In this document: positions 33,911-42,119 of the stretch, piece after piece
Layout: each line of letters begins with the position of its first letter
Position numbering within the stretch: position 1 is the stretch's first letter
Assembly: GCA_036676415.1 (NCBI GenBank)
Contig: JAKFCX010000060.1
Location: forward strand, 193,322-257,321
Origin: JAEZDC01 sp036676415
Lineage (GTDB): Bacteria; Bacteroidota; Bacteroidia; Chitinophagales; Chitinophagaceae
Length of the DNA: 64,000 nucleotides
Direction: 5' to 3'
Made by a program: the position numbers and the translations under genes
Notes under the pieces: generated by a model
The model's input: the letters and a program-made list of their open reading frames with translations, nothing else
Database searches by the model: none
Told to the model about the DNA's origin: nothing

Positions 33911-34354
33911 CTATTTCAGATATCTTTTGATCTCTCTGTCAGTATCCCTGGCTTTAATTGATTCTCTTTTGTCGTACAACTTTTTTCCTTTGCCCAGGCC
34001 AATCTCTATTTTCACCAGGCTCTTATCAGTAAAAAATACTTTCAGGGGTACTATGGTAAGACCTTTTTCTTTCAATGCTGCCTGCAGTTTGTTCAACTCC
34101 CTTTTTGTTAGCAGCAGTTTTCGGTCGTGTACTGCAATATGATTGTTAGCTGTGCCATGAGAATATTCAGCAATGTACATACCTCTCAGCCAAAGTTCAC
34201 CACGATCAAACAAGCAAAAGGCATCATTGAAACTCACCTTTCCCTCTCGGATAGATTTTACTTCAGTTCCAAGCAATACAACACCGGCCACATATTTTGT
34301 TTCTATGTGATAATGAAAGTATGCCTGCCTGTTACTGATTTCTTTTGCTGCCAT
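33911..34354 (-). CDS. smpB: SsrA-binding protein
   Basis: A 147-residue protein, ATG 34354 (MAAKEIS); the longer frame uses TTG. SmpB motifs: NRQAYFHYHIETKYVAGVVLLGTEVKSIREGKVSF, LWLRGMYIAEYSHGT and a basic C-terminal tail (LYDKRESIKARDTDREIKRYLK). It binds tmRNA and the ribosome for trans-translation of stalled ribosomes. The tmRNA gene itself was not found in the window. Downstream of accD on the same strand. A TATTTTTG box lies 6 bases before the ATG. Confidence 0.93.
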   Translation of the reverse strand: MAAKEISNRQAYFHYHIETKYVAGVVLLGTEVKSIREGKVSFNDAFCLFDRGELWLRGMYIAEYSHGTANNHIAVHDRKLLLTKRELNKLQAALKEKGLTIVPLKVFFTDKSLVKIEIGLGKGKKLYDKRESIKARDTDREIKRYLK

Positions 34355-34360
34355 GGGCGG

Positions 34361-34368
34361 CAAAAATA
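34361..34368 (-). promoter_or_regulatory. Candidate -7 box (TATTTTTG) of smpB
   Basis: Minus-strand TATTTTTG ends six bases before the smpB ATG, so a transcript from it would be leaderless or nearly so. Confidence 0.35.
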
Positions 34369-34429
34369 GAGTTAATGAATTAGATAGAATTAATAAACTG
34401 TAGCATGATGTTTAATACTTGCCATAAAC

Positions 34430-34462
34430 AACTTTTCCAAAGTACTAAACTTTGGAAAAGTT
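34430..34462. repeat. 14-bp palindrome, copy 2
   Basis: AACTTTTCCAAAGT, 5-base loop, exact reverse complement. Same stem as the element at 3261-3293. Lies 20 bases past the accD stop and upstream of smpB. No T-run. Confidence 0.85.
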
Positions 34463-34482
34463 AACTGCGTATAATTTTGTGA

Positions 34483-35403
34483 TTAATTTCTAAATAGTCG
34501 GATCACCTGGGCCAATTTCTCCTTCAGATCCTTTCTATGTACAATAAAATCCAGGAAACCATGGTCCAGTAAGAATTCGCTTCGCTGGAAACCTGGCGGA
34601 AGATCTTTTTTGATGGTTTCTTTTATAACCCTCGGACCTGCAAAACCGATCAATGCTCCGGGCTCGGCAATATTGATATCACCCAACATTCCAAAACTGG
34701 CTGAGATACCTCCAAATGTTGGATCAGTTAGTAAAGAGATATAAGGAAGTTGTGCATCGCTTAGTTGTGATAATTTTCCGCTGGTCTTGGCCAATTGCAT
34801 TAAGCTAAAGGCCGATTCCATCATTCTAGCACCACCACTTTTAGAGATCACCATGTAAGGCAGCTTATGCTCAATACAATAATCTACTGCACGGCTAAAT
34901 TTTTCACCCATTACACTACCTAATGAACCTCCGATGAATTCAAAATCCATGCAGGCACAAACAAGTCCTTCACCGTTTACCTTACCCACGGCTACCCTCA
35001 TTGAATCTTTCAAATCGGTTTTCGCATGAATCTCTTCCAGCCTTCTTTTGTAGGGTTTCAGATCTGTAAATCCAAGTGCATCTTTACTTTGAATATTTTC
35101 GAAAAGCGGTTCGTATTCGTTATTATCAAAAATAACCTCGTAGTATTCTTCACTGCCAATTCTGTGATGATAACTGCATTTAGGGCAAACGAATAATGCT
35201 TCCCGTAAGTCGGTTGAAGTAGTAATATGGTTACATTCAGGGCATTTGGTCCAAAGGCCTTCAGGTGTTTCTTTTTTATCAGCAGTTGAGGTGGTGATTC
35301 CCTTTCTAAGACGCTTATACCATTTTGGCTTCACTTCTTCACCTGATGTTCCTTCATCACCTGCAAGGTTTGATTCTATATCCTCGGTCTGGTCTTTCTT
35401 CAT
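34483..35403 (-). CDS. accD: Acetyl-CoA carboxylase carboxyltransferase subunit beta
   Basis: A 306-residue protein. The N-terminal zinc finger is CPECNH plus FVCPKCSYHHRIG (about 54-82). The carboxyltransferase core follows: VCACMDFEFIGGSLGSVMGEKFSRAVDYC, SGGARMMESAFSLMQLAKTS, GISASFGMLGDI and GFAGPRVIKETI. It forms malonyl-CoA with AccA, using biotin on AccB, in fatty acid synthesis. AccA is not in the window. The gene is followed by the palindrome and smpB. Confidence 0.95.
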   Translation of the reverse strand: MKKDQTEDIESNLAGDEGTSGEEVKPKWYKRLRKGITTSTADKKETPEGLWTKCPECNHITTSTDLREALFVCPKCSYHHRIGSEEYYEVIFDNNEYEPLFENIQSKDALGFTDLKPYKRRLEEIHAKTDLKDSMRVAVGKVNGEGLVCACMDFEFIGGSLGSVMGEKFSRAVDYCIEHKLPYMVISKSGGARMMESAFSLMQLAKTSGKLSQLSDAQLPYISLLTDPTFGGISASFGMLGDINIAEPGALIGFAGPRVIKETIKKDLPPGFQRSEFLLDHGFLDFIVHRKDLKEKLAQVIRLFRN

Positions 35404-35440
35404 AGCTGGGTTTTCAATACGGCGAATTGAAGATAATCAA

Positions 35441-35482
35441 AAAGCCCCAAGCTGCAAGCTTTAAACCTGCAGCTTGTAGCTT
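35441..35482 (-). terminator. Terminator after fbaB
   Basis: Reading the minus strand: AAGC, two mismatches, CAAGCTGCA, an 11-base loop, TGCAGCTTG, two mismatches, GCTT, then five Ts. The TGCAGCTTG-type stem is common in Bacteroidota intergenic DNA. Confidence 0.6.
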
Positions 35483-35495
35483 ATAAGTCAATATA

Positions 35496-36554
35496 TTAAG
35501 CTATTGTGATGGAGTCATCCAAATAAACGTCCTGTGTAGTATTCAGGAGCTTAATTCCATCTGCCAAAGGTTTCTGGAACGCTTTACGACCAAGGATCAA
35601 TCCCATACCACCGGCTCTTTTGTTGATCACGGCTGTATAAACTGCTTCCTGCAGATCGCTTTCACCTTTACTTTCACCACCGGAATTGATCAATCCAACT
35701 CTACCATTATAGCAATTCAACAACTGGTAACGACAAAGATCGATAGGGTTGTCTGTGGTAAGTTTGTCATATACCAACTGGCTTGTTTTACCATGCTTGG
35801 TAGCCAAATAACCACCATTGTTGGTAGGTAACTTTTGTTTAATAATATCAGCTTGTAACGTGACACCCAAATGGTTAGCTTGACCAGTAAGGTCAGCTGA
35901 GGTATGATAATCAACTCCATCAACTTTGAAGGAATTATTCCTTGTATAGCACCAGAGAATGGTCATCATTCCCAGTTCATGTGCATATTCAAAGGCTTCA
36001 GCAACTTCTTTCAATTGTCTGGCACTTTCGGCACTGCCCCAATAGATTGTAGCACCAACACCAACTGCTCCCATATTCCAGGCAGATTTTACGGTACCGA
36101 ACATGGTCTGGTCAAACTTATTAGGCATACTCAGGAACTCATTGTGGTTAATCTTAACAATAAAAGGTATTTTATGAGCATATTTACGGCTCATAATTCC
36201 AAGTACACCATAAGTAGAAGCAACTCCGTTGCAGCCACCTTCAATAGCCAGTTTTATAATATTCTCAGGATCGAAGTAAATAGGATTGGGGGCAAAAGCA
36301 CTACCGCCACTGTGTTCAATACCCTGGTCAACTGGAAAAATAGAGCAGTAACCTGTACCTGCAAGTCTTCCATGATTCAACAGCTGTTCCATGCTACGCA
36401 ACACCTGGTTGTTACGGTTGCTGTACGTCCACACTTTGTCCATGTGATCGGCTGAAGGAAGATGTAAGTGGCTCTTGTCTACTGTTTTCGATTGATAGCT
36501 GAGTAGTGATTCGGCTTTGTCGCCAAGCAGTTGCAGAATTTGTTGATTTGCCAT
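35496..36554 (-). CDS. fbaB: Fructose-bisphosphate aldolase, class I (DhnA type)
   Basis: A 352-residue protein starting at ATG 36554 (MANQQILQLLGDKAESLL); the longer frame reads through repeat copy 8. The DhnA-like TIM barrel is seen in YCSIFPVDQGIEHSGGSAFAPNPIYFDPENIIKLAIEGGCNGVAS, PFIVKINHNEF, TIYWGSAESARQLKEV and GRVGLINSGGESKGESDLQEAV. It splits fructose 1,6-bisphosphate to DHAP and glyceraldehyde 3-phosphate through a Schiff base. It complements fbp in gluconeogenesis. The upstream TATATTTG box is separated from the start by a repeat. Confidence 0.93.
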   Translation of the reverse strand: MANQQILQLLGDKAESLLSYQSKTVDKSHLHLPSADHMDKVWTYSNRNNQVLRSMEQLLNHGRLAGTGYCSIFPVDQGIEHSGGSAFAPNPIYFDPENIIKLAIEGGCNGVASTYGVLGIMSRKYAHKIPFIVKINHNEFLSMPNKFDQTMFGTVKSAWNMGAVGVGATIYWGSAESARQLKEVAEAFEYAHELGMMTILWCYTRNNSFKVDGVDYHTSADLTGQANHLGVTLQADIIKQKLPTNNGGYLATKHGKTSQLVYDKLTTDNPIDLCRYQLLNCYNGRVGLINSGGESKGESDLQEAVYTAVINKRAGGMGLILGRKAFQKPLADGIKLLNTTQDVYLDDSITIA

Positions 36555-36600
36555 GTATAGTTTTTTTTGGAGACGAACTGCAGTAACACATATGATTCTT

Positions 36601-36628
36601 AGTTGTGTCACTCACTTGTACGTCCTGT
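36601..36628 (-). repeat. Dispersed intergenic repeat, copy 8 (subtype B)
   Basis: On the minus strand GTACAAGTGAGTGACACAAC. It falls between the candidate promoter box and the fbaB ATG, so it would be in the 5' leader of the mRNA. Confidence 0.8.
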
Positions 36629-36638
36629 AAAAGTTCGG

Positions 36639-36646
36639 CAAATATA
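36639..36646 (-). promoter_or_regulatory. Candidate -7 box (TATATTTG) of fbaB
   Basis: A full TAnnTTTG match on the minus strand, 84 bases upstream of the fbaB ATG. The rest of the 239-base gap to the next gene shows no other feature I can name. Confidence 0.45.
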
Positions 36647-36793
36647 GGAACAGAGAGAATAGGAATAAGGATGATATAGATGATTATAATCAGCTCTGCA
36701 ACAGCAGCTGGTAACGCCAGAATCTGTGTTCACCATAAAAAGAAAATCAGAATCCGTGAAAAGCTTTCCTGTCAGCGTCATCCGTATTCCGCT

Positions 36794-37873
36794 TTAATCA
36801 CTATCCTTCCCCAGGTTTTTTTGTATCAGGTTTAAACTCTTCTTCAGTGAATATCGCAGCGTTTGCTTTACAATATCACCCATGCTTTTACAACGAAGCA
36901 TCGAGTTGGTTTTGTAATGTTCAGCAAGGTCATGTTTCAGCCGGTTGATCTTGTCAGTGGTAGAAAGCACATCATTGCTCATAATATTCAATAACTCCAG
37001 CACACGGTATCGTGATGAGGCAATTCTGAGTGCCATGAGTGTTCTTTCTTCTGCCTGGTATTGTTCAATGCTTTCTTTGTTCAGGTGTTTTAGCGTAAGG
37101 TCTACAAACGGAAGATTTTCCTTAAAGAACTGCGGCAGGTAAAGACTTTTTCTTCCTTCATAAGATTGCTGGTCAAAATCAATTGCCCTCATCCTGTATT
37201 GGTAATCCTCAATATCAGGCGAAACAACGATCACATAGTTATAGCTTCTCATATCGCCCAGTAATCTCACAAAACATCTCTCATTAAATTTCACGAACTC
37301 TTTTGCCAGCCTTATCTTATTAGTTTCGGGAAGCTCCAGGTGTTTTTGGATAAAAACATCACCCGGAATTCCAACAATATGTTCTTCCACTAAAGTTCCA
37401 GGACCTGTTAAATAGCTGAGTCTGTTAGGAGAGAGAAGATGTTCCAATTCTAATCCATATATCCTGGAAGCATCTTCTTTTTTAATGTAATAATGATCGT
37501 AGTTATCATTGAACCGGTTTACGATCCTGATGCGAAAAGGATTTGAATTTCCAAAAGTGCAGTAATCGATCCTGGCAACATCCAGATGACTGGTGTACGA
37601 AAAATCACCTTCTGTTTTTATAATAGCATAAAGTTGAATTAAGCCTTCACGAAGTCGTTCCCAATCCTTCATATCATACAAGGTCTTCTCCCAAAGTGTG
37701 TCTTTTCCTTCTTTGTCTTTTAAAGGAATGGAGTAGGTGATATTGAGCAGGTCGTTATAGGTTACCGGAAGTGTCACCTCACGACCGTAATTCTTTAAGT
37801 ATGTTTTCAATTCTTCTCTTACAGGAAAAAATGGTTTCTTTTTAGATGGTTTATCTAATACCGGTTCTTGCAT
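36794..37873 (-). CDS. Conserved hypothetical protein with kinase-like motifs
   Basis: A 359-residue soluble protein not assigned to a family. An LVEEHIVGIPGDVFI block near 161-175 is followed by LLGDMRSYNYVIVV (about 204-217) and AIDFDQQSYEG (about 230-240). GD-x4-N and DFD are the spacing of a protein-kinase-like or aminoglycoside-phosphotransferase catalytic loop and metal motif. The C-terminal 90 residues are helical. No signal peptide. The kinase interpretation is inference only. It stands alone, between fbaB and a small membrane protein gene. Confidence 0.6.
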   Translation of the reverse strand: MQEPVLDKPSKKKPFFPVREELKTYLKNYGREVTLPVTYNDLLNITYSIPLKDKEGKDTLWEKTLYDMKDWERLREGLIQLYAIIKTEGDFSYTSHLDVARIDYCTFGNSNPFRIRIVNRFNDNYDHYYIKKEDASRIYGLELEHLLSPNRLSYLTGPGTLVEEHIVGIPGDVFIQKHLELPETNKIRLAKEFVKFNERCFVRLLGDMRSYNYVIVVSPDIEDYQYRMRAIDFDQQSYEGRKSLYLPQFFKENLPFVDLTLKHLNKESIEQYQAEERTLMALRIASSRYRVLELLNIMSNDVLSTTDKINRLKHDLAEHYKTNSMLRCKSMGDIVKQTLRYSLKKSLNLIQKNLGKDSD

Positions 37874-38060
37874 GGGTTAAAGATAAAGCCTATTAACAAT
37901 CATCCATTCACTCCATAAATAGAAGAGAAATATTGCGAAGCAATAAAATAAAAACGATGACCCTACTTTAATTCAGTTACTACTTAAAGACAAGTAAAAA
38001 TTCTCCATCATGATCTCCATCAGTTGTAATCTTTCTGCTCCATTGTACTTTAGATCTGTA

Positions 38061-38246
38061 ATGGCAATGAAAGAGAAACATACAACAATGGCAAGCATGA
38101 TGCTTGGATTGGTATTACTCGTAAATGCAATAATCTTAAAAAATTCTTGTATTGATGAATCACCGGATTACCGGCCATTGCTGGTATCTGTTCCTTTACT
38201 TGCAGTGGTGCTTTTAAATTGTTATGGCAACAAGAATACTCGTTAA
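38061..38246 (+). CDS. Small membrane protein
   Basis: A 61-residue protein with two hydrophobic segments (MASMMLGLVLLVNAIIL and PLLVSVPLLAVVLLNCYG). The ATG at 38061 (MAMKEKHTTM) is preferred over 38010, which adds a polar non-helical stretch. Not recognised. Alternative start 38067. Codon use is ordinary. Confidence 0.45.
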   Translation: MAMKEKHTTMASMMLGLVLLVNAIILKNSCIDESPDYRPLLVSVPLLAVVLLNCYGNKNTR

Positions 38247-38265
38247 TTATTTTAACGTTAATCAA

Positions 38266-38292
38266 TAAAAAAGGCTGCATTTAAGCAGCCTC
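38266..38292 (-). terminator. Terminator of the DUF4214-like gene
   Basis: Minus-strand GGCTGC / GCAGCC stem around TTAAAT, followed by six T residues. It lies 20 bases after the stop at 38312. Confidence 0.75.
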
Positions 38293-38311
38293 TGATTTAA
38301 TTTATTTACTA

Positions 38312-39028
38312 TTAATTTCCACCACCAGCTGCAACAACATTCGCACCTCCAGCAGAAACAACGTTTCCACCACCCGGAGCAATTACATTACCTCCGGCAG
38401 GACCAATCAGGCTACTAGCTTCTTTGGCTACCTGTGAACCAACAAAAGCCAGTTCAAGGTATGAAGATGAAGAACCAATAGTGTTTGAACCATTAGTTTT
38501 TGCGGTATTGCCATTTTTTCTTTTCCAGTCTTCATGGCATGCTGCTAAGATCATGTGAGACATAACAGGCTGAGATTTCCAGAAATTTATTTCTGCAGCA
38601 TTAGGCTCACGTCCGAATACTGTTTTGTAAGAATTCTTGATAACATTTACGTAATCGCTACTGCTTTTCTTAAGCCAGGCAAGGTGATTATTCATCCACT
38701 GAACATAGGTCATGTTCTGGTTCATGTTAGTATTGATCTCGCTTTCTGTAGGATTACGGCCATAGGCATTTTTAAAAGCCTTAATGATCATCGTTCTCTT
38801 GCTGGCCTTATCGCCTGCCAGATATTGGCGGTGATTTTCTACTAACTGTTCTACCGTTAAATTCCCCTGGCCTTTCCAGTAATTGAGTTCAGCTGAGCTT
38901 GGTTTTCTACCCATCGCAATCATATAAGCTACTGTAATTCTTTCGGTCTTTACATCCTGCGATTGTGCCGTAGCTGTTACCATTGTCATTATGACCATTG
39001 CGATCATAAATTTGTACATTCTTTTCAT
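38312..39028 (-). CDS. Secreted DUF4214-like repeat protein with Gly-Asn tail
   Basis: A 238-residue protein. ATG 39028 (MKRMYKFMIAMVIMTMVTATAQSQ) opens a signal peptide. Three copies of a DUF4214-like unit follow: TVAYMIAMGRKPSSAELNYWKGQ, IIKAFKNAYGRNPTESEI and VIKNSYKTVFGREPNAAEINFWKSQ. The last 30 residues form four variants of G-G-N-V (GPAGGNVIAPGGGNVV, then SAGGANVVAAGGGN), a low-complexity tail. Probably exported, binding partner unknown. It is followed by a terminator and divergent from the response regulator. Confidence 0.7.
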   Translation of the reverse strand: MKRMYKFMIAMVIMTMVTATAQSQDVKTERITVAYMIAMGRKPSSAELNYWKGQGNLTVEQLVENHRQYLAGDKASKRTMIIKAFKNAYGRNPTESEINTNMNQNMTYVQWMNNHLAWLKKSSSDYVNVIKNSYKTVFGREPNAAEINFWKSQPVMSHMILAACHEDWKRKNGNTAKTNGSNTIGSSSSYLELAFVGSQVAKEASSLIGPAGGNVIAPGGGNVVSAGGANVVAAGGGN

Positions 39029-39216
39029 ATGCATGTCCTGTTTTGATTTTAAGGAAGCGAAAATAGGAAACATAACAGATTGGCTGATACTAAGAAAAGT
39101 GTATATCATATATAAGAATTATCTGTAATTTATTTAAGGAGTTTATGCCGTGTCCTCTAAAAAAAAGCGGCTGACTGAACTGCAAACTTTCCATTTTCTG
39201 CTTAACTTTCGCCTTT

Positions 39217-39606
39217 ATGTCTATACGGAAGATTTTGCATATTGATGATGACGAGGATGACCAGGAGATATTTTCTTCTGCTCTGGCAAAGGTGGATGAG
39301 ACTATCGCTTTGACCGTAATGGCTAATGCCGGAAATGCGTTGCAGGAGCTTTCGTCAAACAAGATAGAGCCTGATTTGATTTTTCTCGATCTCAATATGC
39401 CGGGAATGAACGGTCAGGAGTTTTTACAGAAAATTAAAAGAAAAGAAAACCTTCAACACATTCCAGTGATCGTGCTTTCTACTTCTTCTCATGCTGCCAC
39501 CATATCGTTAATGAAAGAAATGGGTGCAAAGGATTTTTTTACTAAACCTGAAGTATTCGATGACCTTGTGATTATGCTTAAGAAAGCATTGAACGATCAG
39601 AACTGA
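39217..39606 (+). CDS. Single-domain response regulator
   Basis: A 129-residue receiver domain with acidic pocket HIDDDEDD at 8-15, phospho-acceptor Asp58 (LIFLDLNMPG), Thr/Ser in VLSTSS and Lys in FFTKPE. No output domain; such proteins pass phosphate to other partners. Directly upstream (41 bases) of the PAS histidine kinase on the same strand, which is its likely partner. Confidence 0.9.
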   Translation: MSIRKILHIDDDEDDQEIFSSALAKVDETIALTVMANAGNALQELSSNKIEPDLIFLDLNMPGMNGQEFLQKIKRKENLQHIPVIVLSTSSHAATISLMKEMGAKDFFTKPEVFDDLVIMLKKALNDQN

Positions 39607-39647
39607 ACATTATAGTAGTACGATCCCCAACTGACAAATTGAAACAA

Positions 39648-42101
39648 ATGGAATTGAATAGAGATATTAATGTCTTTGGGTCTGCTGTCATGCAACATGA
39701 TGGCGAAATGGCTGAACTGATCAGGCAATACGATTGGAGTAAGTCTCCACTCGGTACACCAGATACATGGCCTATTAGCCTGAAGACTACTTTAGGACTG
39801 ATACTGCATTCTGCGTTTCCGCATTTCCTGTTCTGGGGTGAAGAGCTTATTTGTTTTTATAACGATGCGTTTTTGCCGAGTCTTGGAACAAATGGCAAAC
39901 ATCCTTCGATCGGTAAAAAAGGAAAAGAAGTCTGGCCGGAGATATGGGATTTTATCGGTCCATTGATACACCAGGTAATGAAATCCGGAAAACCTGTACA
40001 GTTCAATGATCAGTTAGTTCCATTCTATCGAAATGGAAAGATCGAAGATATATACTGGACTTTCTGTTATAGCCCTGCTTATGGTGATGATGGAAATATC
40101 AGTGGATGCTTTGTTACCTGTACAGAAACCACCACCAAGGTTCAAACCATCAAAAAATTAACGGAATCAGAAAAGCGTTTTCAATCCCTTATACGTGAAG
40201 CTACGGTTGGTATTGTGGTTTTGACCGGTGAAGAAATGAAGGTAGAGATAGTGAATGATGCATATGGAAGACTAATTGGCAAGACAGCGGAAGAATTGTT
40301 GGGAAGGGAACTTTTTGATGTAATACCTGAGGTTGCTTATGAGTTTAAACCGATGCTGAATAATGTTCGGCTGACAGGTGAGCCGGTTTATCTTTATCAT
40401 CATCCTTATACGATTAAACCTGGTGATAAAACCATTGAAGGATATTTGAATGTGGTGTATCAACCTTACAGGGAAGAAGATGGTTCCATCACAGGTGTAA
40501 TGGCTTTGTGTCATGATGTAACAGTACAGGTAGCGTCTGTAAAAAAAGCCGCAGATACCGAACAATTATTAAGATCGGTAGTAGAAAGTGCACCTTTCCC
40601 CATAGGTGTGTACACCGGAAAAGAAATGAGAATTCTTCTGGCCAATCGTTCCATTATGGATGTATGGGGTAAAGGTTATGATGTGATTGGAAAATTATAT
40701 TCAGACATATTACCGGAGTTGAGCAATCAGCAGATATTCCAGCAACTGGATGGTGTATATACTCAAGGCATACCTTTTCATGCAAGAAATCAACGGGTAG
40801 ATCTTATCGTTGATGAGAAACTAAAAATATATTATTTCAATTACAGCTTCACACCATTGTTTGACACTGATGGAAATGTTTTTGGTGTAATGAATACAGC
40901 TGCAGATGTAACTGATCTTAACCTGGCCAAACAACAGGTTGAGCAAAGCGAAAAGAACTTTCGCAATATGATTTTACAGGCTCCGGTTGCTATGTGCATT
41001 TTATTGGGTCCCGATCATGTTATTGAAGTAGCCAATCAACTGATCATAGAGTTATGGGGCAAGCCAGCTGAAGATATCATGCACAAACCTGTATTTGATG
41101 CATTGCCTGATGCAAGAGAGCAGGGACTTGAAGCTTTATTGGAAAAGGTATATAATGAAGGAGAATCAATTCATGCCGATGAGATGCCTGTTAGCCTGTT
41201 GCGTTTCGGAAAACTGGAAACCGTTTACCTGAATTTTGTGTATGATCCTTATCGTGATGCAGAAGGAAATATTCTTGGAATTCTCGCCATTGCTCATGAT
41301 GTAACACCACAGGTGATGGCCCGGCACCAAATTGAAGACGTTGTTGCAGATAGAACAAAAGAACTTGCAGCGGCCAATAGCAGTCTTGAGAAATCTAACG
41401 AAGAACTGGCCCAATTTGCTTACATAGCTTCACACGATTTACAAGAGCCGGTAAGAAAAGTGAGTGTATTTACACAAATGCTCGAATCAAATCTTCCTGC
41501 ATTGGACGAACGTTCGCAACATTATGTTGACAGGATAAAACTGGCATCATCAAGAATGCTTGCGTTGATTCGTGATGTGCTAAGCTACTCTCAATTATCC
41601 GGCAAAGCCGATGAACCTGTTAATGTAGATCTTAATCTGGTGATAAGAGATATAGAGAACGATTTTGAACTGCTGATGCAGCAAAAACATGCGAAGCTGG
41701 AATATCATGGTTTACCAACCCTTAGTGCCATTCCATTGCATATGTCGCAGTTGTTTGGTAATCTTATCTCCAACGCACTGAAGTTTACCAGGAAACAGGT
41801 TGAGCCAATTATTATTATCTCATCAGAATTGGCAGACCGGAATTTATTGGCATCTCGTGAATTGAGTGGTGAATCATATCATCATATCACTGTTAACGAT
41901 AACGGTATTGGTTTTAGTGAGGAAGATGCAGAGAAGATATTCAATATTTTTCAACGATTGAATGGAAAGAGAGATTTTGAAGGAACCGGTATTGGGCTTG
42001 CAATGTGCAGGAAAATTGCTCAGAATCATAAAGGAGACATTTTTGCAACATCAAAAGAAGGTGAAGGGGCCACATTCCATATTCTGTTGCCGGCTCAGTA
42101 A
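39648..42101 (+). CDS. Multi-PAS sensor histidine kinase
   Basis: An 817-residue soluble kinase, ATG 39648 (the frame start before it is TTG). Four PAS-type domains at about 30-160, 175-300, 310-430 and 440-560. HisKA phospho-acceptor His596 in AQFAYIASHDLQEPVRKV, then HATPase motifs N (LISNALKFT), G1 (DNGIGF) and G2 (GTGIGLAMCRKI). No transmembrane helix, so a cytosolic sensor. The YDWSKSPLGTPDTWP block at the N-terminus is typical of Bacteroidota PAS kinases. It converges on the caspase-like gene and may signal with the upstream receiver. Confidence 0.93.
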   Translation: MELNRDINVFGSAVMQHDGEMAELIRQYDWSKSPLGTPDTWPISLKTTLGLILHSAFPHFLFWGEELICFYNDAFLPSLGTNGKHPSIGKKGKEVWPEIWDFIGPLIHQVMKSGKPVQFNDQLVPFYRNGKIEDIYWTFCYSPAYGDDGNISGCFVTCTETTTKVQTIKKLTESEKRFQSLIREATVGIVVLTGEEMKVEIVNDAYGRLIGKTAEELLGRELFDVIPEVAYEFKPMLNNVRLTGEPVYLYHHPYTIKPGDKTIEGYLNVVYQPYREEDGSITGVMALCHDVTVQVASVKKAADTEQLLRSVVESAPFPIGVYTGKEMRILLANRSIMDVWGKGYDVIGKLYSDILPELSNQQIFQQLDGVYTQGIPFHARNQRVDLIVDEKLKIYYFNYSFTPLFDTDGNVFGVMNTAADVTDLNLAKQQVEQSEKNFRNMILQAPVAMCILLGPDHVIEVANQLIIELWGKPAEDIMHKPVFDALPDAREQGLEALLEKVYNEGESIHADEMPVSLLRFGKLETVYLNFVYDPYRDAEGNILGILAIAHDVTPQVMARHQIEDVVADRTKELAAANSSLEKSNEELAQFAYIASHDLQEPVRKVSVFTQMLESNLPALDERSQHYVDRIKLASSRMLALIRDVLSYSQLSGKADEPVNVDLNLVIRDIENDFELLMQQKHAKLEYHGLPTLSAIPLHMSQLFGNLISNALKFTRKQVEPIIIISSELADRNLLASRELSGESYHHITVNDNGIGFSEEDAEKIFNIFQRLNGKRDFEGTGIGLAMCRKIAQNHKGDIFATSKEGEGATFHILLPAQ

Positions 42102-42119
42102 ATTCAATTTAAATCCGAT

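Noticed and set aside
35904..36455. A 183-codon frame on the plus strand
   Set aside because: It is antisense to fbaB, which has clear aldolase motifs.
36555..36611. N-terminal extension of fbaB
   Set aside because: The extra codons run through repeat copy 8 and do not resemble the aldolase family; ATG 36554 fits known N-termini.
39217..42101. A hybrid kinase/regulator fusion
   Set aside because: The response regulator stops at 39606 and the kinase starts at 39648 with no in-frame connection; they are separate genes.
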